DNA of 64,000 nucleotides from Polymorphobacter fuscus (GTDB lineage: Bacteria; Pseudomonadota; Alphaproteobacteria; Sphingomonadales; Sphingomonadaceae): positions 310,001 to 374,000 of the forward strand of contig NZ_JAATJI010000001.1 in assembly GCF_011927825.1 (NCBI RefSeq), given 5' to 3'. A model generated the notes under the pieces. The model did not search any database, had not been told where the DNA came from, and saw only the letters and a list, made by a program, of their open reading frames with translations. The position numbers were made by a program, and so were the translations under genes. Below, piece by piece: positions 27,095 through 35,900 of this stretch (position 1 is its first letter; each line of letters opens with the position of its first letter).

Positions 27095-29271
27095 TTGTAG
27101 GTGAACCGGACAGTGGCGAACACGGTCCGCGGGCTGCCGAAATAATTGCCGCGACCGGTACTGCTGATCCGCGCAAAATAGGTGCGATCGAAGACGTTGT
27201 TGACGTTGACCGACAATGCGATCTGCTCGCTGACCTTGTAGCCGGCGCGCAGGTCGAACACGGCATAGCTGCCCTGTCGCACGATCGTCGACCGGGTACG
27301 CAGGCTGCCATCGGCGTTGAAGACCGCGGCATTGCCGCCGGCAGTGGGGCTGAACCAGGTCACGCCGCCGCCCAGGCTGGCGCCGGCCAGCGCCCCTTCG
27401 GCAGGCGCATAGTTGGTGAAGGCCTTGATCGAATGGCTGGGAATGACCGGCACGAAGGAAATGCCTTCGAGCAGCGGGTTGCTGTCTTCCAGATACTTGT
27501 TCTGGATATAGGCATAGCCGCCGTTGATCCGCCACCCGGGCAGGATCTCGCCGGCGGCTTCCGCCTCCACCCCGCGTGCGCGGACCTTGCCGATCTGCTG
27601 GACGACGCCGGGCAGGTCGGGATCGGTGAACAGCCGGTTCGACTGGGTGATCTGGTAGGCCGCCGCCGACAGCAGCAGGCGGTCGTTGAACAGCGACAGC
27701 TTGGTGCCGGCTTCATATTGCGCGCCGATCAGCGGCGCGATGGCGCCGCCGCCGACGCGGGGCAGGGCAGAGGTCTGCGGCGTGAAACTGTCGGCATAGC
27801 TGGCATAGACGTTGAGGGTGTCGGTTACGTCCCAGACCAGTCCGGCATAGGGCGTGAAGCGGTTGTTGATCGCATAGCCGGTCGGCGGCAGCAGCGTCGG
27901 CAGCACGGTCTGGTTGTTGGTGTCCCACCAGGTCACCCGGCCGCCACCGACAAGGGTCAGGCCGGCGACAGGGGACACGCGCAACTGGCCATAAAGGCCG
28001 AATTGCTCGACATCGCTGGTGGTGCCGCCATAAACTTGCGTCACCGGTCCGCCCGGGCCCTGGAACGGCGGCAGCGGTCCGAACGGATCGAGCGGCGGTT
28101 CGGCGGGCGACACCGGGTTGTAGACGTCGATGCGCGCGAAGTTCGACAGGCGCGTGGCGTTCTGCCGCTGTGAATTGCCCTGATAGTCGACCCCCAAGAT
28201 CAGGGTCTGCTCACGCCCGAACGCCGGAAAGCTGCCGACACCGTTGAAATCGAACGACTTCGTCGTCATGTACGTGTCGCCGCGATAGGCGATCTGGCTG
28301 GTCACGCCGTTGGTCGGGGTGATCGGCTGGTTGCCGATGTAGCTGTAGATGTCGATGCGATCGACATCGGTATAAAGGCCGCTGGCGCGCAGGGTCCAGC
28401 GGTCGCTGACGCGGTGGGCGACCTCGACAAAGGCGGAGACGGTATCGGACTGGAAACGGTTCCAGTCGGCACCGAGAAAGGTCGATCGCCGGATGTCGAG
28501 CAACTGGCCGTCGCTGCCATCGGCGCCGCCGATGATGCCGGGCAGGCCGGACTGGATGGCAGGCTTGAAGCGGTCATAATTGGCGCCGAAGGTCAGGGTG
28601 GTGCGCTCGCCGAGTGCGACGCTGCCGACTCCGAAGGCGGTGATGCGGTTGCGATGGGCGACGTCGAAAAACTGGTCCTGGTCCTGGACCATGGCGCCGA
28701 CACGGACGGCGGCATTGGCGGTGACGGGAACCGACAGGTCGATTTCGCCGCGGATATTGTCGAAGCTGCCATAGCCGGCTGCGGCGCGCAGCTGCAGCGT
28801 GTCGAGCGGACGCTTGCGCACCAGGTTGATGCTGCCGGCGGGGTTGCCCGAGCCGCTGAACAGCCCGGCGGGGCCGCGCAAGACCTCCAGCCGATCATAG
28901 GCAAACAGGTCGGGGACGACGCCGGGAAAACCGAGCGACAGGGTGGGGACACCGTCGATCATGTAATTGTTGATGGCGAAGCCGCGCGACAGGAAGCTCG
29001 GGTCTTCGCTGCCGACGCCGTTGACGGTGATGCCGGGAGTCGCGGTCAGCGCATCTTCGAGCGTGAAGAGGTTCTGCGCCTCGATCTGGCCGCGGTCGAT
29101 GACGGTGATCGTGTTGGGGACGTCCTTGAGCGGGGTGACGGTCTTGCCGACCGGCTGACCATAGCTTTTGCCGATAACCACGATGTCGGCGTCCATCGCT
29201 GCATCGGCGGCAAGGGCCGTGAACGGGGTGATGAGGGCCGTGCTCGCAAGCATGGCGATGAGTGTGCGCAT
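27091..29271 (-). CDS. TonB-dependent siderophore receptor
   Basis: A 726-residue outer-membrane receptor of the FhuA/FpvA/FhuE type. The signal peptide ends near residue 22 (TPFTALAADA). The plug carries SYGQPVGKTVTPLKDVPNTI, SFLSRGFAINNYMIDGVPT and RLEVLRGPAGLFSGSGNPAG; the 22-strand barrel ends in FATVRFTYK. The TonB box is probably the DADIVVIGK segment. The last residue is lysine and not phenylalanine, which is mildly unusual. It heads an operon with DUF3649, PepSY and DUF3325 genes, and an inverted repeat 46 bp upstream resembles a Fur box. The siderophore is unknown. The ATG at 29271 precedes the signal peptide directly. Confidence 0.93.
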   Translation of the reverse strand: MRTLIAMLASTALITPFTALAADAAMDADIVVIGKSYGQPVGKTVTPLKDVPNTITVIDRGQIEAQNLFTLEDALTATPGITVNGVGSEDPSFLSRGFAINNYMIDGVPTLSLGFPGVVPDLFAYDRLEVLRGPAGLFSGSGNPAGSINLVRKRPLDTLQLRAAAGYGSFDNIRGEIDLSVPVTANAAVRVGAMVQDQDQFFDVAHRNRITAFGVGSVALGERTTLTFGANYDRFKPAIQSGLPGIIGGADGSDGQLLDIRRSTFLGADWNRFQSDTVSAFVEVAHRVSDRWTLRASGLYTDVDRIDIYSYIGNQPITPTNGVTSQIAYRGDTYMTTKSFDFNGVGSFPAFGREQTLILGVDYQGNSQRQNATRLSNFARIDVYNPVSPAEPPLDPFGPLPPFQGPGGPVTQVYGGTTSDVEQFGLYGQLRVSPVAGLTLVGGGRVTWWDTNNQTVLPTLLPPTGYAINNRFTPYAGLVWDVTDTLNVYASYADSFTPQTSALPRVGGGAIAPLIGAQYEAGTKLSLFNDRLLLSAAAYQITQSNRLFTDPDLPGVVQQIGKVRARGVEAEAAGEILPGWRINGGYAYIQNKYLEDSNPLLEGISFVPVIPSHSIKAFTNYAPAEGALAGASLGGGVTWFSPTAGGNAAVFNADGSLRTRSTIVRQGSYAVFDLRAGYKVSEQIALSVNVNNVFDRTYFARISSTGRGNYFGSPRTVFATVRFTYK

Positions 29272-29316
29272 TCGATTGCTCCCGCTGTGTGCGGCAGCCC
29301 CTAGCAAGGTCGTTAT

Positions 29317-29331
29317 TGCGAGTCACTAGCA
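29317..29331. promoter_or_regulatory. Candidate Fur box upstream of the siderophore receptor
   Basis: TGCGAGT-C-ACTAGCA is a 7-1-7 inverted repeat (6 of 7 positions pair) flanked by AT-rich arms. The spacing is that of Fur operators and the site lies 46 bp before the receptor start. The bases differ from the E. coli consensus. Confidence 0.45.
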
Positions 29332-29449
29332 TTATCAAGAATAGGTGGAATTGCTTATGTGCGTGTCGCGGCTCGGGCCGGCTGCGTGGGCGTCGTGCCG
29401 CGTTGCAACACCCGCGACCGGACGCCGCTGCCGAACGCCGTTGCAATGA

Positions 29450-29488
29450 TGTGACAAACCTGTGACACCGTTAATGCTGTGTTATAGT
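29450..29488 (+). promoter_or_regulatory. Candidate promoter region of the PAP2 gene
   Basis: Two TGTGACA boxes (29450-29456 and 29461-29467) are spaced one helical turn apart. A good -10 candidate TATAGT follows at 29483-29488, 23 bases before the PAP2 start. The direct repeats could be activator half-sites overlapping a weak -35. Confidence 0.35.
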
Positions 29489-29510
29489 TTAGTGTGGACG
29501 GGCGGGCCGA

Positions 29511-30272
29511 ATGCCGATTGACGACGCCATTTCCCAGGCCGCCAACAGCCTGGCGCACCGGTCGATCTATCTCGATTATCTGATGACCCAGGTGTTTTCC
29601 GCGCCGACGTACAAGATGCTGCCGATCGTGATGTGCCTCGTCGTCATCTGGTTCCGGCGCGATACACCGCGGCGGGCCGCGATCCTTGCCGTTGCCGGGG
29701 GCGGCGTCGCGCTCGTGATCGCCCGCGTCACGCAGAACCTGGGACCGTATCGCCCGCGGCCGCTTCACAATCCCGATCTTGGCCTGGTGGATGCCTATGG
29801 CCAGTCGCCGGTGGCGCTGTTCGAATGGAGTTCCTTCCCCAGCGACCACGCGGCCCTGGTCTTTGCGCTTTCGGCCGGGATCTGGGTCGGGTCGCGCGGC
29901 CTTGGCGCGTTCGCTTTTGCCTGGTCGACGCTGATTGTCTGCCTGCCGCGCCTGTACCTGGGCCTGCACTACGCCAGCGATCTTCTGGGCGGTGCCCTGA
30001 TCGGGCTTGGCTCGGTATGGCTGGTGGCGCGGCTGCGGATCGATGTGTTCCTGCTCGCCAGGGTCGCTGCGCTGTATTCGCACCGGCCGGGTGTTGCCAA
30101 TGTCATCGCGTTCGTGCTGCTGTTCCAGTTGGCGACGCTGTTCAACGACCTGCGCCTCGGCGGTCGGCTCGCGGCGCGGGCGACCGCGCGCATCGCCGGC
30201 TGGGGGCCGGAACCCAAGGCGCTGCGGGACGAATCGATCAAGAACGCGAGGGCGACCGCCGCCGCGCGCTGA
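29511..30272 (+). CDS. PAP2 superfamily phosphatase
   Basis: A 253-residue membrane phosphatase of the PAP2 (lipid phosphate phosphatase) family, acting on lipid or isoprenoid phosphates. The three catalytic motifs are seen: GPYRPRP (motif 1, lacking the classical K spacing), SSFPSDHAAL (P-S-x-H) and RLYLGLHYASD (R-x5-H-x3-D). Several transmembrane helices surround them, and an extra hydrophobic segment with an arginine-rich tail follows from residue 190. It is transcribed alone from a predicted promoter just upstream. The substrate, such as phosphatidate or undecaprenyl diphosphate, is not determinable. Confidence 0.87.
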   Translation: MPIDDAISQAANSLAHRSIYLDYLMTQVFSAPTYKMLPIVMCLVVIWFRRDTPRRAAILAVAGGGVALVIARVTQNLGPYRPRPLHNPDLGLVDAYGQSPVALFEWSSFPSDHAALVFALSAGIWVGSRGLGAFAFAWSTLIVCLPRLYLGLHYASDLLGGALIGLGSVWLVARLRIDVFLLARVAALYSHRPGVANVIAFVLLFQLATLFNDLRLGGRLAARATARIAGWGPEPKALRDESIKNARATAAAR

Positions 30273-30343
30273 TCCGCCGCGCCGCCGGGTTGTCTTTCAA
30301 CCAAGGGGCGTCGTGTGACAATCCGAACACAGTTCTGACCAAT

Positions 30344-30357
30344 CGGAAATATTTCCG
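30344..30357. promoter_or_regulatory. Perfect 14-bp palindrome upstream of the outer-membrane protein gene
   Basis: CGGAAATATTTCCG is an uninterrupted palindrome, 68 bp before the gene start, in an AT-richer stretch that probably holds the promoter. It is a strong candidate operator for an unknown dimeric regulator. Confidence 0.5.
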
Positions 30358-30370
30358 GAACAGCCGGATC

Positions 30371-30409
30371 ATGCTGTCGTTGTTTATTCGATCAACAACG
30401 CGACAGCAT
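30371..30409 (+). promoter_or_regulatory. Leader hairpin of the outer-membrane protein mRNA
   Basis: A 9-bp stem (ATGCTGTCG / CGACAGCAT) continues through a 2-base bulge into 5 more pairs (TTGTT / AACAA) with a 9-base loop. It ends 3 bases before the ribosome-binding site GGGAGA. Such 5' hairpins stabilise outer-membrane protein mRNAs or gate translation. Confidence 0.5.
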
Positions 30410-30425
30410 AATGGGAGATCCGCAA

Positions 30426-31088
30426 ATGATGACTGCTAATATCGTTCGTGCAACGACTGTTCTCGTGTCGGCATATTGTTTCGGAACTGTCGCGAATGCG
30501 CAGACCACGCCGTATGTTGCTGCAACCGGCGCGCTGACCTTTCCCAAGAGCCTTGAAACCGATACCGGCATCAGCGGTGAATTGAACAACGGCTATGCGT
30601 TCACGCTTGCGGTCGGTACCGGCATCGGCCCGATCCGCGCCGAAATCGAAGGCAGCTATCGGCGCAGCAGCGTCGAAGGTGCCAGCGGCTTCGGCCTGGA
30701 CCTGCCGGGAACGGGAAATGCGTCCGCCTTGAGCGCCATGGCCAACGCCTATTTCGATCCGGCCTTCAACATCGGGCCGCTGCAGCCCTATGTCGGCGGC
30801 GGCGTCGGCATTTCGCGGTTCCGCGCGTCGAATGTCGCGGCTCTCGGGCTGCCGTTCGGCGGTCCCGTCACCAGCTTCGGCCCGATCAGCGGCGATCGCA
30901 CGGGCTTTGCCTGGCAGCTGATGGCAGGGGTTGGCGTCGCCTTGACGGAGAAAGCGGCTTTTACCCTGGGTTACCGATATTTCGCCACGCCAGGGGTGAC
31001 GGTGAATGACGTCCCCCAGTTCAATTCGGTCCGCATCAACGGCCTCAAGATCCACGCCGTCGAAGCCGGCGTGCGCCTCAGCTTCTAG
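30426..31088 (+). CDS. Outer membrane beta-barrel protein, OmpA/Opa-like
   Basis: A 220-residue outer-membrane barrel. A signal peptide ends in ANAQ near residue 25. The mature part resembles the 8-stranded P44/Msp/Opa-like family: paired strands such as FTLAVGTGIGPIRAEIEGSY, LQPYVGGGVGISRFRA, GFAWQLMAGVGVALTEKAAF and the terminal LKIHAVEAGVRLSF ending in phenylalanine. The ATG at 30426 is 7 bases from GGGAGA; an adjacent ATG at 30429 is possible. The leader carries a palindrome and a strong hairpin. Function is unknown; the family is often an abundant surface antigen or stress-regulated porin-like protein. Confidence 0.82.
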   Translation: MMTANIVRATTVLVSAYCFGTVANAQTTPYVAATGALTFPKSLETDTGISGELNNGYAFTLAVGTGIGPIRAEIEGSYRRSSVEGASGFGLDLPGTGNASALSAMANAYFDPAFNIGPLQPYVGGGVGISRFRASNVAALGLPFGGPVTSFGPISGDRTGFAWQLMAGVGVALTEKAAFTLGYRYFATPGVTVNDVPQFNSVRINGLKIHAVEAGVRLSF

Positions 31089-31149
31089 CCTGCATGGGGG
31101 CGGCGGGAACGCCGCCGCGCTGTGCGATCGGACCAGTTGGGAAGTTTCC

Positions 31150-31815
31150 ATGCAGATCAAGGCCGTGCTTTTCGATATCGACGGCACGCTGGTCGACAGC
31201 AACGACCTCCATGTGCTCGCCTGGGAAGCCGCCTTCGAAGGCATCGGTGCCCGGTTCGACCGCCAGCAGGTTCATGACCAGATCGGCAAGGGCACCGACA
31301 TGCTGGTGCCGACCCTGTTGCCCGACCTCGATGACGCCGCGGTCGAGAGGCTCGGCGATGCCCATGGCGCGGTCTTCAAGGCGCGGTATCTCGAAACCGT
31401 GCAGCCCTTCCCGCAGGCGCGCGCGTTGCTGGCGCATGCCAAGGGGCTCGGGCAGACGGTCGTGCTGGCCTCGTCGGCGTCGAAATCGGAGGTCGAACAT
31501 TATCTCGACCTGCTCGATGCGCGCGACCTTGTCGCGGTGACGACGAGCAGCGACGATGTCGAACGCACCAAGCCGGCACCCGACATCTTTGCCACGGCGC
31601 TCGCGCGACTGGCAGGGGTTGAACCCGAACAGGTGATCGTCGTCGGCGACACACCCTATGATGTGGAAGCCGCAGCCGGGTGTGGAATCCGGACGGTCGC
31701 ACTCCGGTCGGGCGGCTTTGCCGACGACGTGCTGCGCGCGGCGGGCGCGGTCGAAATCCACGACGACGTCGCGGCGCTGCTGGCTGGCTATGCAGGCTCC
31801 GTGCTCGGACAATAG
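31150..31815 (+). CDS. HAD family hydrolase (beta-phosphoglucomutase/phosphatase-like)
   Basis: A 221-residue HAD-superfamily hydrolase of subfamily IA. Motif I is FDIDGTLVDS (nucleophile D9, acid/base D11), followed by a helical cap with DLHVLAWEAAFE. Motif II is VLASSASKSE, motif III the lysine in ERTKPAPDIF, and motif IV VVGDTPYDVEAA. It may act on a small sugar phosphate such as phosphoglycolate or beta-glucose-1-phosphate, but the substrate is not determinable. The ATG at 31150 has GGGAAG 6 bases upstream. It is 61 bases behind the outer-membrane protein gene. Confidence 0.9.
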   Translation: MQIKAVLFDIDGTLVDSNDLHVLAWEAAFEGIGARFDRQQVHDQIGKGTDMLVPTLLPDLDDAAVERLGDAHGAVFKARYLETVQPFPQARALLAHAKGLGQTVVLASSASKSEVEHYLDLLDARDLVAVTTSSDDVERTKPAPDIFATALARLAGVEPEQVIVVGDTPYDVEAAAGCGIRTVALRSGGFADDVLRAAGAVEIHDDVAALLAGYAGSVLGQ

Positions 31816-31870
31816 CGGGCTGCAACAGCGGCCCCGTGGAACTATTGCCGGCCTCAGCGCTTTGGAAGGA

Positions 31871-32869
31871 ATGTCCGACGGATTCGCGATCATTGCAATC
31901 GGCGCGTCCGCAGGCGGGGTCGACGCGCTTCGCACGATTGTTGCCGCGCTGCCGGCCGATCTCAACGCCGCCGTCTTCGTCGTCCTCCACATCGGCGCGC
32001 ACCGCAGCGATCTGCCCTGGCTGTTGTCGCGCAGCGGGGCGCTACCGGCGGCGCATGGCGTGGATGGTGAGGAGGTCGTTGCCGGCCGCATCTATGTGGC
32101 GCCGCCCGACCATCACATGGTTATCGCGGACGGCCGGGTCGGGCTGACCAAGGGTCCGCGTGAAAATTGGGCACGCCCGGCGATCGACCCGCTGTTTCGC
32201 AGCGCTGCGCGGAGTTTCGGCCCGAACGTGGCCGGTGTCATCCTGACGGGCGGCCTGAACGATGGCACCGCCGGCCTGTATGAAATAAAGCGGCGCGGCG
32301 GCACGGCGATCGTCCAGGATCCGGCCGATTGCCTGACCCCCAACATGCCGCAAAGCGCGATCGCCAATGTCGATGTCGACCATATCGTCCCGGCATCCGC
32401 AATCGGCGATCTCCTGACCCGGCTGGCAGGTAGCATCCCTTCGGGATCGACAAGCCGTCAGGCTAGTGACGGACAGGAGGAAGCCATGGTCGCCGAATTC
32501 ACGCACGATCTGCCGGTCGCTGTGACCTGTCCGGATTGCGGCGGGGCCTTGCGGCGCAGTGAGCTGGGCCGGTTGACCCAGTTCAGCTGCCATATCGGGC
32601 ATGTCTACACCGCCGAAGTGATGTTGGCGGCGCAATTTCTCGCCATGGAGCGGTTCGTCGAGCAGGCAATGCGGTCGTTGAGCGAGCGTGCCGAACTGTG
32701 CCGGCAGATGGTCGTCCAGATCGGTGACGATGCGGAGCGGGCCGCACAGCGCGAAGCATGGCATGCGGCGTCGCAGGAAGCGGTCGAGCAAAGCGAACCG
32801 CTTCGTGCCCTCATCACCCGGCCGTGGATACATCCGGGTTTGTCCAGAATGGACTTTCGTCCGCAATAG
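31871..32869 (+). CDS. Stand-alone CheB-type methylesterase with C-terminal zinc-ribbon-like region
   Basis: A 332-residue protein with a CheB catalytic domain but no receiver domain. The triad residues are visible in GASAGG (S13), LHIGAH (H41) and GGLNDGTAG (D about 133). After residue 200 it has a C-x-x-C-G ... C-x-x-G-H segment (VTCPDCGGALRR, SCHIGHVYTAEVMLAAQFLA) and a helical tail, as in non-chemotaxis CheB homologues. Substrate glutamyl methyl esters are presumed. No MCP or CheA gene is nearby, so it is probably part of the non-chemotactic signalling module with the next gene. GGAAGGA precedes the ATG. Confidence 0.87.
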   Translation: MSDGFAIIAIGASAGGVDALRTIVAALPADLNAAVFVVLHIGAHRSDLPWLLSRSGALPAAHGVDGEEVVAGRIYVAPPDHHMVIADGRVGLTKGPRENWARPAIDPLFRSAARSFGPNVAGVILTGGLNDGTAGLYEIKRRGGTAIVQDPADCLTPNMPQSAIANVDVDHIVPASAIGDLLTRLAGSIPSGSTSRQASDGQEEAMVAEFTHDLPVAVTCPDCGGALRRSELGRLTQFSCHIGHVYTAEVMLAAQFLAMERFVEQAMRSLSERAELCRQMVVQIGDDAERAAQREAWHAASQEAVEQSEPLRALITRPWIHPGLSRMDFRPQ

Positions 32870-32924
32870 GTGTTTGTCAACATCTGGTGCAAGGTCGGTT
32901 TGTCGCATTTGAGGGGACGGAGTC

Positions 32925-35900
32925 ATGGACGAGGCAATGCGTCCGGACGGGCCGACAGAGGTCGCTGTTGTCGAACAGCCGTCCGACCCCGTTCGCGCTG
33001 ATGACCGCACCGCGCCGCCGTTGATCGTGGGGATCGGCGCATCGGCTGGCGGCCTTGTCGCTTACCAGGCTTTTTTTGCAGCCATGCCGGCCGACAGCGG
33101 CATGGCGTTCGTGCTCGTCCAGCACCTCGATCCCGACCACGACAGTGCGCTTGCCGATATCCTCGGCGAGGCGACAACAATGCCGGTAACAAAGGCCGTC
33201 GACGGGACGGTCCCGAAGGCGAATACCGTCACCGTCATTCCGCCCAATGCCATTTTGAAAATCGAAAACGGCATCTTGCAGATTGCCAAGCCGGTCTCGG
33301 CGACGGCGCGCCGGTCGTCCGTGGACACGTTCCTCGTCTCGCTGGCGCAGGACCAGGGCGAAAATGCCGTGGGGATCATCCTTGCCGGTTACGGCAGCGA
33401 CGGCACCATCGGCATCGCCGCGATCAAGGAGGCCGGAGGCATCACCTTCAGCGAGGCTGCCTTCGACCATCATGCCAAGTTGGGAATGCCGCAGAGCGCC
33501 GCCGACGGCGGTTTTGTCGACAATGTCCTGCCGGTGGAGGCCATGCCGGCGGCGCTGCTGGAACATATCGCCTATCGCGGCAAGGTCGCGAGCCCCGGCG
33601 GTGTGCCCGCGCCCGAGAATCCGGCGCTCGAAGCCCAGCTGGTGACGATCTGTGCCGTGCTGCACAGCCGCCTCGGCCGCGATTTCGGCCAGTACAAGAA
33701 CAGCACGATGCTGCGGCGCGTGCGGCGCCGGATGCAGGTGCTGCGGATCGACGAGCCGTCCGAATATGTCGAACAGCTTCGGCAATTGCCCGACGAGCCG
33801 CAATTGCTGTTCCGGGAAATCCTGATCGGCGTGACCCGCTTCTTCCGGGATCCCGATCTTTTCGAGGCGCTGGCAGACTCCGTGATTGCCGAGCTGGTGA
33901 CCAAGGGCGATCCGTCGCTGCCGGTCCGCGTCTGGGTCGCCGGGTGCGCGACGGGGGAGGAGGCCTATTCGCTCGCCATCCTGTTCAAGGAAGCGTGCCT
34001 CTATCTCGATTCGCCGCGCCAGGTGGTCATCTTCGCCACCGATGTCGATGATCGCGCCATCGCCTTTGCGCGATCGGGCCTGTACCCCGACATCATCGAG
34101 GCCGATATTTCGCGCGAACGGCTCGACCATCATTTCGTCAAGGAAGGGCAACGCTATCGCGTCGCCAAGCATATCCGCGACCTGTGCGTCTTCTCCACCC
34201 ACGACCTGGTCAAGGACCCGCCGTTTTCCAAGCTCGATCTTGTCACGTGCCGCAACCTGCTCATCTATTTCGAGACACAGTTGCAACAGCGCGTGGTTGC
34301 GATGTTCCATTACGGGTTGAAGGCGGGCGGCAAGCTGTGGCTGGGGCCATCGGAAACGATTGCCAATGGCACGCGCCTGTTCAAGGCCGCCGACAAGCGC
34401 AGCCGGATCTACGACAGGATCGACACCACGCCGGTGCTGCTGCGTCCCCCGGCCCGCGCGCGCGCGATGACGCCCGACACGAGGGCGATCGCCAGCCCTG
34501 TCAGCGAACTAGACGCCGAGGCAAATCGCATCCTGGCGCATTATGCCCCCGCCTATATGATCGTCGACAGCCAGAACGAGATATTGCGCTTTTCGGGTTC
34601 CCTGACGCGCTATCTGGAGCCGATGAGCGGCGGCGCCAGCCTCAACCTGTCCCGCCTGCTGCACCCGGACCTGCGCGCGCCGGCGCGGACATTGCTCAAG
34701 CGGGCGGCTGACGACGGCAGCCGCGTGCAGGAGCAGGTGCCCTTCAGACTCGATGGCCGTGCCGAGCTTGTCAACATCATCGTCGAACCGATGGGCGACG
34801 GTTCGGCCGGGCCGCGTCATGTCCTGCTGGCCTTCCAGGACGTCGTCCAGTCCGCCCCCGGCCGCACGCCCGGTCCCGGCGCAAGCGCCGACGATGTCCC
34901 GCATGGCGAACTGCTCGCCGCTCGCGAGAAGTTGCAGGTCGTGACCGAGGAACTGGAAACCGCCAACGAGGAACTGCAAAGTTCGAACGAGGAATTCCAG
35001 TCAGTCAACGAAGAGCTTCATTCGACCGTCGAGGAACTGGAAACGTCGAAGGAGGAACTGCAGTCGATCAACGAGGAATTGCACACGGTCAACGCGGAGC
35101 TCAACAACCGCGCCGACAGCCTTGTGCGTTCGAACAGCGACCTTGCCAACCTTTTCGACAGCACATCGGTGGCGACCCTGTTTCTCGACAATGACTTCCG
35201 GATTCGTCGCTTCACTCCCGCCGTCGCCGACGTGTTCAACGTGCAGGAAGGTGACGAAGGGCGTTTGATCACCGATTTCGCGTCGCGCATTTCGGGCGAT
35301 GCACTGGTTGCCGATGCCCGCGTCGTGCTGCGCGACTTGACGTCCATCGAGCGCGAGGTCGATTCCGACGACGGGAAATCGACCTTCCTGCTGCGCATTC
35401 GCCCCTATCGTTCGCTCAACAACGTCATCGACGGCGTTTCGATCACGCTGGTCGATATTTCGGAACGCAAGCATCTCGACAAGGCCCGCGCGCACCTCGC
35501 CGCCATCGTCGAATCCTCCGAAGATGCCATCATCAGCCATGACCTCGACGGCCTGGTCACCAGCTGGAACCATGGCGCCGAGAAAATCTATGGGTACACG
35601 TCCAGCGAGATCATCGGGCAGCCGATGGCCACCTTGCTCGCCGAGGCGCAGCTCGACGAATGGCCCGCCTATCTTGCCCGCCTGCGCAATGGCGAAACGC
35701 TGACCAACTTCGACATCAGCCGCACGACGAAGGATGATCGCAGCATCCACCTGTCGCTGACCATTTCGCCGATCTGCGACGACAAGGGCCGGATCGTCGG
35801 CGCATCGGCGGTGGCGCGCAATATTGCCGACCGCAAGGCCGCGGAAGAGCGCGCCGCGATGTTGATGTCGGAACTCGACCATCGCGTTAAGAACATCCTC

